From Trichopria drosophilae (taxonomy: Eukaryota > Arthropoda > Insecta > Hymenoptera > Diapriidae), in NCBI GenBank assembly GCA_030407085.1, contig CM059586.1, forward strand, positions 85,681,501 through 85,745,500: a stretch of 64,000 nucleotides of DNA. Direction: 5' to 3'. Below, piece by piece: positions 35,501 to 57,929 of the stretch (positions are counted from its first letter, which is position 1; each line of letters opens with the position of its first letter). The notes under the pieces were generated by a model. That model saw only the letters and a program-made list of their open reading frames with translations. It made no database searches and had not been told where the DNA came from. The position numbers and the translations under genes were made by a program.

Positions 35501-38500
35501 TTCTATGGAACAAACGGATTTTCTGGTATCTACATTCGAGACTACATTTCAATAATGACATGGGAATGTTGATAAACAATGAAGCGACATCTAGAGATAG
35601 TAATATATAATTACTAAGAACTTATCTTAGTAAACAATTCCTGGCTGTTATTTATGGGAAATCGGTTTCCTCAATTTTTTGAGAATTCCCACAATTATTG
35701 AAGATAAAATTGGTCTTAAAGGGTTGTTTCTTTGTGAATTTTAGGTAATCTGTAGCATTTTGCTAATTGAGTGTCTGTTTAAGTTACCCAATAAAGCAGA
35801 GAGTATGCGAAATTGATATTTTGCGTCTCTGTTTCTTTCTAGTCGTGTATTGATTATCCGAGATTCTTATTCGAATTCATACTATTTTTTACGACCTACA
35901 ATTCAAGAATTGAATTCATTCGATCTTATACGGTACCGTATTTAACACATTCCAAAAATTGATTATTTGTTGCGACTTAGAATAGCTTTAAATTCTATCA
36001 ATTTAATCGAAGAATTAAGTATATCGTTTTCCGTATTTCATAATTACGGATGAGCCCCTGACGTCCGACTTCTAATCTCGGATACAACATTTATTAGTCT
36101 ACGTAACTGCAATATTATATTGTAACTACAGTATTTACTCGCATATTTAATTTTGCCCCCACCCCCCCTGAAAATAATTCTGCGTCCGCCCATTTCCCAA
36201 GGTGCACATGAAATCCCGGCAAAAACCTTCGGTATATGTACTTTTACTTACGTATATACTTTAATTAACTATTAATTAACTCAAACATTGAAACGTGTTT
36301 TTAAAGTTAGAAACACGTTCTGTTAAAGTGTAATTATTTTTCAAGAGCCTTCTTTCCCTGAGTTTCAAGGATTCATTACGATTTCAAAGCATAAATTTCA
36401 AAATTCAAAATGGCAGTTCCAATATGGCGGTTCAAATTCGTTAAAAATGAATTTAAATGGAAAATGCATGCTTAATAAGTGTAATTTTCTTGAATTTTTC
36501 AATTTTTTTTTCGCTCTGTAACTTTTTAAAAAATAAATAAATAATTGGGGCATGAGAAACATAGTTCAATAGTATATTGAACAATAGAGCACACATGTAT
36601 TTGACCCAATTTTCCGACCTCAGACGATGTGCCAATAAAAAATATTCATTTTCAGTTTGTTGCACGTTTCGTTATTTTTTAAATAAGTTATATTTTAACT
36701 ACTTTCTAATGAAAGCACATCGTTCTACCACGTCCAGAATTATTGTTTTTGTTCTCTAGAATACTGTTAAATTTGCCTCTTAAGCAGTTTCGGTACGCAC
36801 CAGCCACATCACACTATGATGGCTATGAATATCAGAATTTGAAAAAAGGAGTCACGCCACTTTGACTCTTTATAACTTCCTTCCTACTGAAAGAACATAC
36901 AGTAGAACCCCGCTGGATTGGCACTTCTCGGAATCCCTTTACCCCCTCCACGCCGCTCGCCGCCTCAGGGTCGTGTCTAGTTAGTCATACGCATCGGTTT
37001 GGAGTTACAATAGGAAGCAGAGAGATTGTCTGTTATTGGTCATGAACGTCACGTGATTACGGCGTAGAGGTGGAAGCGATGCTTCCCCTATTGCCGACAG
37101 TCCAGCGGGGTTTGCGGGGAAGACTCGGAACCGACCGTGACAATCCAGCGGAGTTCTACTGTACTTATAACATTTTGCATTCGATTTAGTGCTCCAAATT
37201 CTACCATTTCGTTACCACTTCAAACATAAACAATCGACGCACCAAATTTGGCAAAGTAAAAATTAAAAAAAAAATAAGAGAGTCACGCTGCAAATTTCTC
37301 AATTTTATTTGTGTATTATATGCAGATTTGTCCTAGAAATATTTAGGGTAGTCCTGTTTTTTGGATTTGCAGTAGAACCTCTCACTAACGACACTCCCAC
37401 TAACGACACCTCCCGTCAACGACAGAAAATCACTCTGACGAACGACTACGAGATACCCCTCCTTATCCCTTCTACCGGGTGTCTGTCTATGTAAATACGA
37501 CGCCCTGCCCACAGAGCGCATTTTATTGGTCAGAATCATTATGGTGGTGGAAGAGTCTTTCTCTCTTGAGTAGTCGTTCATAAGAGGTATGAGGGGAGGG
37601 CTAGGAACCAAACCTGTCGTTAGTAAGAGGTCCTACTGTACGTAATCTATGTAACATTTATAACCTAATTTTTCCTTAATATATGAACGAAACTGAAGTA
37701 CCCGAATAAATAATGTCAAGTTTGCGAAAGTTCGAACTAACTGAGAATTGCCCATGTACCATTATGCCGCAATGGGTTAACTACAACTTTTTGGAGTAGG
37801 GTATCAAACCAAATTCAATACTCAATAACTAATCGTGGATGATTAAAATAAATCGTCCATAAAATGTTTCTTATAATAATAATAATAATAATAATAATAA
37901 TCGACTTTATTGCTTATATCAGGAATACACTATATACATGGGAGAATTCACTTACTAACTAAATATATAACTAATCACTGATAATTAATTATAAAGAAAT
38001 AAAATTTACTTACTTGAACATATTCCCAAAAGCGCAAATAACCTTGGTGCATAGTATAAAACTTGTTGACGTCCAGTGCCTTGTCTAAGTATAAGCATTA
38101 CCGTCATAATGATTAAAGTTTCAAAAACGTGAGTCCAAGCATTTTTAGTTGGGATTCTCGGTACATTCGCTGCGCGTTTTAGTAATAGAAATGGTGGTGA
38201 GCGTTGCAAGAATATTATCGTTATGATGCATGTAACAAGAGCTGGCACAGCAGTAACTCCAATAGCGAAACGCCATTGATAATCTGCGCTTTTACTCGCT
38301 GCTGTGATATTAGCACATAATAAACCAACAGCAGTACCAAGTTGATGTAAAGTTACATTGCAACCTCGTTTGCTGGGTGTAGATACTTCGGCCATATAAA
38401 TACAATGTGCCATGGCTGAAACTACACCCGAGTAGCTGCAAATAACTCGAGCAGCCAAAAATAAAATGTAATGATTTGCCAACGCTGATAACATTGCACC

Positions 38501-38983
38501 AAATGTTAAAAACACAAGCGATGTAATCATTGTCCACCGCCTACCAAAAGTGTCGATCAATATACCTACAAAATGTTACAATTTTTAATGAAAATATTCG
38601 TTTGTTATCTCAGTGTAAGAATCCAATGACGTACCACCAAATACTGCACCGAGTAAAGCACCGACATACCAAACATTATTAATCATATTCTCTTCAAAAC
38701 AACCAAGACCAAATTCGTCTTTAATTAGAGAAGAAAGGGGACTGCCGATCCCCATATCATATCCGAACGAAGCACCTGCTAAAGCAGCAACAATAGATAC
38801 CAAAAATGTCTGATTTGCTGTCGTTAACGGAGTAAGATTTTCTTTATGTCTTATTGGCTTTCTTATCCTTTTGGCAGGAATAACTGGATATTCGTCAACT
38901 ATCATGCCTGCCTTAACGACTGGTGCGTCATTATTTTTTGCTGTAGTATTTAACAATATTGCTGTATCCTCGTCTTCAGACAT
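29537..38983 (-). CDS. SLC2-family (GLUT10/12-like) sugar transporter
   Basis: Five minus-strand exons join in frame: 38983-38635, 38565-38014, 30623-30214, 30083-29855 and 29778-29537, giving 593 residues. Family motifs appear in order: FGYDMGIGSPL in TM1; GGILIDTFGRR between TM2 and TM3, formed across the first splice; RQGTGRQQVLYYAPRLF in TM7; GRRTAL; a long loop (about residues 375-445) rich in Pro and Thr between TM9 and TM10; LGPIPLLTLSEVFPAAIRGK; and PETRGKSLNQI at the end of TM12. The long TM9-TM10 loop is typical of class III GLUTs (10 and 12) and of HMIT. It should move hexoses or related polyols across a membrane; the substrate is unknown. ATG 38983 is chosen as the first Met in frame; an acceptor-like TATAG lies just upstream, suggesting a 5' UTR exon. 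All phases agree. Confidence 0.85.
32886..33340. mobile_element. TIR element, CCCAACAAACGAAAAAG ends
   Basis: The left end CCCAACAAACGAAAAAGTAT and the right end ATACTTTTTCGTTTATTGGG are inverted. The 455-bp body is the most intact copy of the family also seen at 9390-9568 and 35787-36047. The 103-codon minus-strand frame inside is probably fortuitous. Confidence 0.65.
33513..33821. mobile_element. pogo-like MITE, CAGTGACCCTTCCC ends, TA target
   Basis: TA flanks CAGTGACCCTTCCCTTATTT at the left and AAATAAGGGGAGGGCCACTG at the right. Internally TTATTTTAACT repeats several times near the left end. TA duplication and CAGT-starting ends fit the Tc1/mariner-pogo group. It is 309 bp and non-coding. 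Confidence 0.7.
33917..35310. mobile_element. palindromic piggyBac-like MITE, right end decayed
   Basis: TTAA precedes CCCATTAATGTTCAAGATGA. The arms mirror each other through blocks such as TCCATTCCGTTTATCCCATT at 34198 against AATGGGATAAATTGAATGGA at 35045. Near the centre, GGCGTTGGGGTG at 34686 mirrors CACCCCAACGCC at 34920. The right terminal sequence is eroded beyond about 35290, so the end is approximate. Confidence 0.65.
35787..36047. mobile_element. truncated copy of the CCCAAYAAACG family
   Basis: It starts CCCAATAAAGCAGAGAGTAT and then follows the 32886-33340 element in reverse, sharing TATTCGAATTCATACTATTT-like and GAATTCATTCGATCTTATAC blocks. It stops mid-element at ATTTCATAATTA. 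About half a copy remains. Confidence 0.55.
36900..37161. mobile_element. pogo-like MITE, CAGTAGAACCCCGC ends, TA target
   Basis: TA flanks CAGTAGAACCCCGCTGGATT and AATCCAGCGGAGTTCTACTG. The 262-bp element is GC-richer than its surroundings. It has no coding capacity. Confidence 0.75.
37370..37638. mobile_element. pogo-like MITE, CAGTAGAACCTCTC ends
   Basis: The ends CAGTAGAACCTCTCACTAAC and GTTAGTAAGAGGTCCTACTG are inverted. ACTAACGACA repeats several times inside the left end. TA follows the right end; the left flank is TG, so the target site has mutated. Confidence 0.7.
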
Positions 38984-39842
38984 TGTGGGGCTTCTATACA
39001 AAACCAGTTAATTAAAGTACTAAAATGCAAAAATAAATGGTAAAATAATTCATTGCAGGTCAATTTAGTACTTTATGACAATTGGATACATTATGTCAAC
39101 ACTGTTACAAAATATTTGTTTACATTATAATTAGAACTGTCAAGATATAAATATTCTATAAATATAGGATCACGTACGTATATCAATTGTTTAGAGTTGG
39201 TGTCACCTTTCAACTTAACTAGAAGAATTAAAAAAAAAATTGGCAATTTCTTCAAGCACTATTTCATGAATATTGAAAAATAGGAAAGATAAATATATCA
39301 TGGAAGCCCGCGATAATACGCAGATAAATGTATGTAAAGCAAAGCTAAAGTGGTGAAGGCGGCGGATCAGGCAGGCGTAGTCGAAAAAGTATATATCAAC
39401 CCCCCTATTAAAGGCTGCTTTCTATTAATACCGACAATAGTCCTGTGATATTAAAAAATATTACCGCCAATGAATTTTCCGTATCTAAACATAAATATTT
39501 ACTAATAAGTTCTTTAAACAATTTCTATTTAAGTGATTTAAGTAGAGATATCCATTTTAAACAAATTGTCACTAGCAATATAACCAGAGTTTTATTCGCC
39601 AATCAGAATCGAGCAAATAATACTTTTGAAGGCTTTCAAAAAAAATTGCTACAGAATTTTTTCAGTAATGAATTTTAAAACGTACTATGCGGCATTCGAA
39701 ATATCATAAATTCCGGCAACTTTTTAATCCAGAAACTTTTTTCTGTCATGTCTCAAAAATAAAGTTACAGTTGATTTACCAAAAAGTGGTGTAAGTTCAC
39801 ACATGTTGAAAAATTAAGGAGAAAATTATTAATAAGCCTTAA

Positions 39843-40245
39843 CCCTTAAAACGCCCTGGGGGTACTGGGAGACCCCACACATAAATATCACATTTTTTTC
39901 CCTTCTAAAACTGAACTTTTACATCATTTTTTATCTTACAGAGCTACATTTCAAGAGGCACAAGATAAATCTTTAGGAAAAAATATTGAAAATTGGCTGA
40001 GTTACGATTTTTGTTGTGAAAAACGTCACTTTTGTATTTCATTTTTTATAACGAGCACCAATCATTTTTTTATCAAGATAACTTATCTACGCAGTAAAGT
40101 GATACTTGGAGAGTATCTATAGTAATTTTGTTAAGACGAAATAACGAAAACTGTCCGCGCAGGACGATATTATCTTCGGATCGGGGTCTCCCACGACCCC
40201 ACAAGGCGCTTTGTGTTATTTTTATATAGGGTGTCGCTTTAAGGG
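39843..40245. mobile_element. piggyBac-like MITE, 403 bp, TTAA target
   Basis: TTAA flanks both ends. CCCTTAAAACGCCCTGGGGG at the left corresponds to GTGTCGCTTTAAGGG at the right, and a second inverted pair (GGGAGACCCCAC / GGGGTCTCCCACGACC) lies further in. It is non-coding. Confidence 0.65.
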
Positions 40246-40757
40246 TTAAAAAAAATTGCAAACCACGTGATTTGGTGCTACGGTATTACTGCTAGTCTTA
40301 TTATATTGTTGTCATATTCCAATCTTATATAAATTTATATAAATTTTGTTATTTTAATTGCGCCACGTGAATGTTAATATTTCATGTAAAAAGGGTGCTA
40401 TCACCTGTAAATATGTAGTAAATAAACAAATAAATAATACAATATATATTCATATATAATATACATAAATAATACATGCCAACTTTCACCACCTTCCATG
40501 TGCCAACTTACACCAGCATATATATTTTTTATATTTTATGTAATAAATTATTTACCCTATATTTTTTCGTAACATAACAAATACCAATAAAAACAATTTT
40601 AAAAATAAAGTAAAATACACACTTTCCTTAATTAAAATTTGAATGCAAATATTCTTTTACGTGGCATTCGACGACACAAATTGACACTTTCGAACTATCG
40701 AATATTGTTTGTATGTCGTATTGCTTCGAAGGAAACAAGTAACAACGACTATACATA

Positions 40758-41021
40758 CAGTAAAACCCCTCTTACTTGAACACTCGCTTTCTTGAACATC
40801 CCGTCTATTTGAACAAAATAACCTCGTTTATTTGAACGATTTCTACTTCCCCTTACCCCCACTACTCGCTCTTACGCGAATACAAATTCCAATGCGCGTA
40901 CGCTACTCACGTCGGACGGGTATATTGCGTGAGGAGTGGGGACAACTGTAAGCGTTCAAATAAACGGGGTCGGAGGGGAAATGCTGGCTCGACCCTGTTC
41001 AAGTAAGAGGTGTTTTACTGT
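40758..41021. mobile_element. pogo-like MITE, CAGTAAAACCCCTC ends, TA target
   Basis: TA flanks CAGTAAAACCCCTCTTACTT and AAGTAAGAGGTGTTTTACTG. The internal left part repeats CTTGAACA/TTTGAACA motifs. The length is 264 bp. Confidence 0.75.
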
Positions 41022-41107
41022 ACCATCAAAAGTTGCCGTGTATTAAAGTTAGTTAATAGTATAGAAACGGTAAGTCTGGCAACACTGTAGTGCTTAAAAA
41101 TTGGACT

Positions 41108-41224
41108 GTGCCAACTTACACCACTGTCAACTTACACCACTCTCCCCTACTTTTGAAGGCTTTTTAAAAAAAATTGTTTGTCAACACAAATATGTGTGTA
41201 GGAGAGAGTGGTATAAGTTGGCAC
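41108..41224. repeat. short inverted repeat (GTGCCAACTTACACCACT)
   Basis: GTGCCAACTTACACCACTGT at the left and GAGTGGTATAAGTTGGCAC at the right are inverted, with CTCTCCCCTAC/GTAGGAGAGAG inside. Related direct copies (CCAACTTACACCA) lie near 40500 and a weaker one near 39785. It is probably a small MITE. Confidence 0.5.
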
Positions 41225-41295
41225 GGTTTTTTTCATTTTGTTACAGAATTTTTTCAGTAATTAATTTTAAAACGTACTATGCGGCATTCGAAAGG

Positions 41296-42514
41296 CATGT
41301 GAAATAGCCAACGTTTCGGAGTCAAGTTTCAGAACATATTCAAAATTGAACTACGTTTAGAATGCGTAAAGATAAGCCTGTCCTGTAAATTTCAGCTGAA
41401 AATATTAATTTGTTCAAAAGTTACTGATAAAAGTGTAAACGACAAAAATGAAATTTACCATTTTTTAAACGACGATATCTTGAAAACTATCATTCAGAAA
41501 AAAAAAATGTTTAATTCGAAAATGTGCAGAAATATCTAAATTTTGCACTGGGGTGAATGATATAAACAAAATATTATTGTTTATAACAAATTTTCAAGAT
41601 TATTTTGTTGTAACTCAATTTTCGCTCGATATGCCATCTTTTTTCTTCTGGTGACATAAACAAAAGTTGTTCGCAAAAGTGTTTTCTTTAACTTCGCAAA
41701 GTTTCAGTTTGTCATCTTTGAAACTGGCTTTGTAATGTAAAGAAAACCGAGCGTATGAGTGTCCGTGCGCCATGCCACCGGCTGGTGGCATCGCAGTCTT
41801 TATAGGCTACTGAACACACCACTTTTTAGTTATATTATCCAAAAGACAATTCGATAATTTATATACAAAAGTAATGATTGCGGGTGCTAAATTATCAATT
41901 TTTCTTGACGAGAACAATACAGAAAATGTTCCCAACACGTATCATGATACGTTAAAACTCATGATGCGCGAATGTACTGCGGAATGAATGCGACTTTAGA
42001 AAATGTCAACAATGTCCGGGATTTATAAAAGTATATAATCAATTGGAAAATATTTTTGATAAAAACAACGTTAACAGGTTTGTATATATTCAAGGAATGG
42101 AAGGGTCGGAATAATCGATGGGATTTTGTAGAATCTGAATACATCAGAGAAAAATATTTGAAAGAACTTGAATCTCGAATATCTAAACTTTTGTTATATT
42201 TCAATAAAATAATCTTGAAAATTTGTTATAAACAATAATACTTTGTTTATGTCATTTACACCAGCGAAAAATTTTGACATTTCTGCACATTTTCGAATCA
42301 ACATTTTTTTTTCTCTGAATGATAGTTTCCGAGATTCGACGTTTAAAAAATGGTAAATTTCATTTTTGTCGTTTACACTTTTATCAATAACTTTTGAACA
42401 AATTAATATTTTGAGCTGAAATTTACAGGATAGGCTTATCTTTACGCACTCTAAAGGTAGTTCAATTTTGAGTAAGTTCTGAAACTTGACTCCGAAACGT
42501 TGGTGATTTCACAT
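41296..42514. mobile_element. 1.2-kb palindromic element
   Basis: The left arm CATGTGAAATAGCCAACGTT is mirrored by AACGTTGGTGATTTCACATG at the right. About 250-300 bp of each arm match well (for example AAATTTCAGCTGAAAATATT against AATATTTTGAGCTGAAATTT), and shorter mirrored blocks continue inward. No TTAA or TA duplication is certain. Confidence 0.65.
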
Positions 42515-42799
42515 GGAATGGCCCAGTGGATTGTAGGGATAGGTGTTTTGTATTCGTCTTTGCAATAGAAATGTGTAGGTTTCAGAGTGTAAATGGTCGG
42601 CAGCAGAGTGTTTTGTATTTCTTTGTATATGATATTTTTCTTTGAAGAGTACACAATTATAACATTCTAAATTATTTTGAGTGCATTTTTTAGAATTGTG
42701 ATTGCATTTCCCACATTTGTAACTTATATTTAGGTTAAAGTCATCAACAACATTGCATTGGCTGCATCCGACATAGATCTTTTTATCCCTCATTAACAA
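42509..42799 (-). pseudogene. probable non-LTR ORF1 zinc-knuckle remnant
   Basis: A 96-codon minus-strand frame has clustered Cys and His: CSQC, then CGKCNHNSKKC, then ECYNC, followed by HSAADHLHSETYTFLLQRRI and a YPYNP end. Cysteine knuckles followed by such a tail occur in ORF1 (gag-like) proteins of jockey-type retrotransposons. The start is arbitrary and one knuckle looks damaged. It abuts the palindrome at 41296-42514. Confidence 0.45.
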
Positions 42800-44654
42800 T
42801 TTATATAAAAACTAACTATCAACCCAAACAGAACGACCAACAATTGAAACACACTCGCAAACAAGAGAATGAAGGAGTTTGAAATATCAATAATAATCTA
42901 AAACATCATTAAGAATACAAATTCTTTGCAATATGTTCGCAATAATTTTCATTTTATATCAATTTCCAATTTCCGTCCACCTGGATTCGTCGTGGATAGC
43001 CGTCCAAATTTGTCCACTTACATCCAATCTTTTTAACAGGAAAATCTCCATAAAAATGGAAACATTTTACCTAAACACATTGCTCAGGTGCTGTTCTAGA
43101 TTTAATTAATATCTTTGTGTCCAAATGTTGAATAAAAAAAGTAGTGAAAATGTATTGAATAAAGTAATAAATGTATTGAATACAAAAGAGCTTTTTTGTG
43201 GGCGCAACCAAAGGCCACTGAATGATCACTTAAATATACCAGGTGGAACTTTAAAAGCATTTGCATCTACATAAATGTTCATGCAATTACATATTACAAT
43301 TTATTTACAAAATGTATGTTTTATCTTTGTCGAGCCCATGGGATCCGTGGTTACGAAAACGCTCCAACGCGTATATAAACGACAGAGATCTTTCTGTGAC
43401 TGTAGCCCCAGCGGTTATTGGTCATTAAAATGACGAATTAAAAATATTATGCAGAACTTATAAAACATGATTATATAAATCCGTGTGCAATGAGTCTGTC
43501 CTTTTTGACAGATCTTTTGTCTTTAAAGTATACAAGATCTGTAAAAAAGGACAGAATCATTACACATGAGTATGTATACATATAAAGTCATGGAATTATA
43601 TATTACAATTTATTTACAAGTGAAATGTACCATTGGCGAGATTGCCAAACCGGCAGTCACACAAAACTTTGCTGCATCTACTACATGACCGATTTAAAAC
43701 AGGTTCGAAAACCAAAAAACGTCGATAAGCCGTATTCTTCTTTTCGTTTCTCTGTCTAAATTTTTAAGGGTCATTAAACGTGTACGTCGTACTAGTATTC
43801 GGTTGTTGGTTTCAATTCCAGCCAACGAAAAACGATTCAGAATTATAGTAAATGATTTACTTTTGAGCTTTGAATTCTATCATTCTAGATGCTATTACAG
43901 GAATTTACCTTAATGGATTCTTCTTTGTGCTATGATTTCTTCCTGATTCTTCTAGCAATATTTTGTGAGAAATTGTCAATCATTCTGAATCCACGAATTT
44001 GCCCTATCCGTTCTGCGTTTAGGACAGTAACGGTTAGGTGTCGATCGACACATTCGCAGTTCTCAGAATTTTAGGTAAAGTCGATTTGACAGGAAATGTC
44101 GGTCATTCGATAACCTATTTTAAAATATTTAATTATCCTTTTCCAGAGAGAAAAGTCAAGGATGCGCAATTGTTTTAGTTAGTAGGAATGTCAAACTTTC
44201 ATTTACAGTTTATTTGACTGAAATTAATCGATAATTTTGAATAAAAACGTCGTTTATATGTGTGACTGTACATTTAGCCTCTAAATTAGTAGTGTGAAAA
44301 AAGCACTTGTAAATAATTGTACAAATTTTGTTATGTAAAACCAAACCGTGTATCGTATAGCATATATCTCTAATCCAATTTACGATAAAAAATGAGCTCA
44401 TTAAGATCATTAAATATCGCAAAATATCGGTTTCTTTAAAAATGTAACATTTGTAGGGAAAAGTCGGCCATGGGGCGAATTTATAAAACAAAGGCGGATT
44501 CTTCTAGATTGTACAAATATTCAAAGTTTTATTTGCTCTCTAAATTTATAAGAGTGAAATTTCACTCTTAAAGAGCGAAAGAGTGAAAACGGAGCAACTC
44601 TTTATTACAGAGTGACTTGGTTTTTACTATCTAAGAGTGAAATTCCACACTTAA

Positions 44655-45011
44655 CCCTTTGCGGTACGAATTTTTCCTTTCAGCCGATCAGTACCCGGGG
44701 GTTTTCGAGGGCACTAATTACGAATCCGTAGTCAAATTTTCAAAATTAAAAATGGCTGAATCAACATGGGGGCATTGAAAACCCCCCAGTACCAATTTTC
44801 ATGTAAATCGAATCAAATTTCAGATTTTGGCCCGGCCATATTTCATCAGCCATTTTGAATTTTGTGATTTTGATAACATATTCGTAATTAGCGGCCTCGA
44901 AAACCCCCGAGTACAAAATTTCAATTCATCATTGAAATAGATATTGATATACTTACATGAAGAAAATTATTTACAGGTGGGACACTGACAGTCCCACTAT
45001 GCCTCAAAGGG
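44655..45011. mobile_element. piggyBac-like MITE, 357 bp, TTAA target
   Basis: TTAA flanks CCCTTTGCGGTACGAA at the left and TATGCCTCAAAGGG at the right. Inner inverted blocks include AAAATGGCTGAATC / CAGCCATTTTGAATTTTG and GTTTTCGAGGGCACTAATTA / TAATTAGCGGCCTCGAAAAC. The ends resemble those of the 59100-62348 element. Confidence 0.65.
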
Positions 45012-45553
45012 TTAAAGAGTGGGTTTCACACTTAGAAATTTATGAGAGGTGGCCATATTTTATTTCCGATGGTGTTAGAAAATTGTTTTGTTTTATTACA
45101 ATAGCTTACTTTTTCGATGTATGACGATAGCCGACCTTTCCCCGCATTTGGGGTAAAAGTCGGCGATGACAAAATAGTATATACCGTTAATTCTAAGAAG
45201 TAATTTTCTTTTCTATTACTTAAATCTTAAAACAGGAGTTATACAGATTACATATTAAAAATACCAATAATTATTTTAAGTTTTCTTATGAGGATTTAAG
45301 CAAAAACCCATGAAAAATAGCCGACTTTACCACAATTTACGGTATATCATGTGCCGGTACCTGATGTATATGTATATGTAAAATGGGACAATGTCCATTT
45401 TGGTTACACAAGTCGCGGCTAAAGGGTATATATTTTTAATTCTGTTTTGTCTGTAGTATACAAAATAAATAGATAAAGGCAACAATTATTGTTGTTGAGA
45501 TTTCGGAATAAAAAACATAAAAACATAGTTATTCTTAATCGAATAAAAAGGTC

Positions 45554-47011
45554 CCCAGCAAATGAAAATCGATTTAAATAGATTCAGATTTCTTCTGAAT
45601 TCTCTTTTTCCCTTATATGAGAATAATTCACGAATGTTTATGAATATATACACTGCGAGTTTTCATTATACAGGGTGTCCCAGTACTCCCACATAATATT
45701 GCAGAGGGGGAATCTTGACATCATTCTGAGCAAAAAAGTTTAATACCAAAATTGGATCTGAAGCTCAGAATTTGAGTGGTGAGCGATTGAAGTTTAAAAA
45801 AAAATAATAGTTTTTTTTGCAATAACTCGGCTCGTTTTAATGTTACTTTAACGAATGATGACTGATTTTGAAGGTTTTTTTATAGCACTACAACTTACCT
45901 TATAGAGCATATGACCTGCAATGTTTATTTCGTCAGTTATCAACCTAAAAAAGGGGTAAAAATGGCCTTTTTTGCAATTTTTCGCGTCTAACTCATTTCC
46001 GTAAAATGCTAGCAAAATATCATATACAACAGTGTTGTAGAACTTGAAAAGCCAATGAATTTGCCCCCTCATACGTTTCGTTTTGACAAAAATTGAACCC
46101 GTGGGGAGACGTTAAAAATCAGAAAATAGGCGAAAAACGCGCTTCAGTAATGCCAAATCCATTTTTCGCATGTTTTCTGATTTTTAATGTCTCCGTACGG
46201 GCTTAATTTTTGTCAAAACGAAACGTATGAGGGGCAAATTCATCGGCTTTTCAAGCTCTACAACGCTGTTGTATATGATATTTTGCTAGCATTTTACGGA
46301 AATGAGTTAGACGCGAAAAATTGCAAAAAAGGCCATTTTTACCCCTTTTTTAGGTTGATAACTGACGAAATAAACATTGCAGGTCATATGCTCTATAAGG
46401 TAAGTTGTAGTGCTATAAAAAAACCTTCAAAATCAGTCATCATTCGTTAAAGTAACATTAAAACGAGCCGAGTTATTGCAAAAAAAACTATTATTTTTTT
46501 TTAAACTTCAATCGCTCACCACTCAAATTCTGAGCTTCAGATCCGATTTTGGTATAAAACATTCTTGCTCAAAATGATGTTAGGATTCACCTCCTGCTAT
46601 ATTATTCGGGAGTTCTGGGACACCTTGTATATGTATAGCTTAAGCTTACTAATTAGTAGGATTATTTTTAAGAAATATAAGTAAACCGCCATTTTGGAAC
46701 CGAAATTTCGCTGTATACATTGACCCAGTGTATTTCCACCGTTTCCACACAAGCTTGTAATCAATTGCCAAACCTTAGCGCCCAGAGATTGGCAGAGAGT
46801 GTATACATAACCTTTCTTTTTAATTGCATGAATTAAAAAATGTTAAGCATGGAGAGGGGGTTCAGAATTATTCACAGAAGACCGTTTCAATAACAATCTG
46901 CAAAGATTGAAAATAATTCGGAATATAGAAAGATTGGAAAAGGTTCAGAAAGTGAATTCAGACATCAAGCACACAATGTATATGAATACTTTTCAATCGA
47001 CGTTTGCCGGG
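45554..47011. mobile_element. TIR element, CCCAGCAAATGAAAATCGA ends, host of a palindrome
   Basis: The left end CCCAGCAAATGAAAATCGAT matches the reverse of the right end CAATCGACGTTTGCCGGG. The 957-bp palindrome at 45671-46627 lies inside it. It belongs to the same broad CCCARYAAACG end type as 11966-13321 and 53158-54632. Confidence 0.5.
45671..46627. mobile_element. 957-bp near-perfect palindrome, CAGGGTGTCCCAGTA ends
   Basis: The left end CAGGGTGTCCCAGTACTCCC mirrors GGGAGTTCTGGGACACCTTG. The arms of about 470 bp are almost identical: the mirrored open frames at 45848-46072 (-) and 46187-46450 (+) share 74 residues with only three visible differences. TATA-type sequence flanks both ends. 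No transposase is present. Confidence 0.8.
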
Positions 47012-47481
47012 TAGAGAATATGGAAAGAATAGAAATAAATAAAATGCGTTTAATTATTTTCAATTGAAGCGTATGGTCATTTGAATCAGAAGAATTGAAA
47101 TGTATTCTTTTTAATTCTTGCCGGTTGGCTGGAATTGAACTTTATGTGTATAAGAGATGCCGTTATCGGATGACTCGTCAGAATTAACTGTTATTTTTGT
47201 TGCTTCGCCGTGACTTCGCAGCTTTTACTTAGCATATATCCGAATGCCAGACATGAATTTCATCCCCACCAAGAATAATTCCCCTCTTCCCATTCCCATC
47301 TTATATTCTGATGCCCTTTATCGCAGTAAAAACAGGTTACGAATGACACGACCGCGCATACGACAGTAGAATAATGTAAATGCATTGAATACACATTTAT
47401 CTCCAAGTAATTTAGTTCAAGTTCGACTGACGTTCAGTGAGAATTATTTAGTTTTTAACAAAGTTTAAAATACACTTCAAC

Positions 47482-57828
<10,347 letters not shown>

Positions 57829-57923
57829 AATCGTTACAGAGTAACGTATTTGATAAATTATTTTTACTGCGAAAATTTACAGAATTTTGTATATGTGAGA
57901 TTGAAATATTTTTGAAAAATATT

Positions 57924-57929
57924 AATAAA
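57924..57929 (+). terminator. poly(A) signal of the thiolase gene
   Basis: AATAAA lies 96 bp after the stop codon at 57828. It is the first canonical signal downstream in this orientation. Confidence 0.7.

Larger units (their letters stand above)
30624..38013 (-). other. 7.4-kb intron 2 of the sugar transporter
   Basis: The intron holds no second gene that I can support. It carries at least six short DNA elements (entered separately), a low-complexity T/A tract at 31500-31590, and an (AAT)n run at 37868-37902. That run is next to GATTATT/CAATAAAGTCG sequence that reads on the minus strand as a retroelement tail. The unlisted parts (30630-32880, 36050-36890) are plain AT-rich sequence. Confidence 0.6.
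38984..47481. other. intergenic region dominated by palindromes and MITEs
   Basis: No host gene is supported here. A direct duplication links 39625-39700 and 41145-41295 (shared GAATTTTTTCAGTAAT and CGTACTATGCGGCATTCGAA), the second copy carrying an insertion. Positions 43496-43555 form a short hairpin (TCTGTCCTTTTTGACAGATC against GATCTGTAAAAAAGGACAGA). Positions 44540-44650 hold small inverted AAGAGTGAAATT motifs. Stretches not listed separately are AT-rich and unremarkable. Confidence 0.55.

Noticed and set aside
39445..39678. 77-codon frame resembling retroelement debris
   Set aside because: No motif could be identified. The downstream part is shared with 41145-41295, so it is repeat-derived at best.
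45848..46450. pair of divergent 74-87-codon genes
   Set aside because: They are mirror images created by one palindrome, with no start context, family or splice signals.
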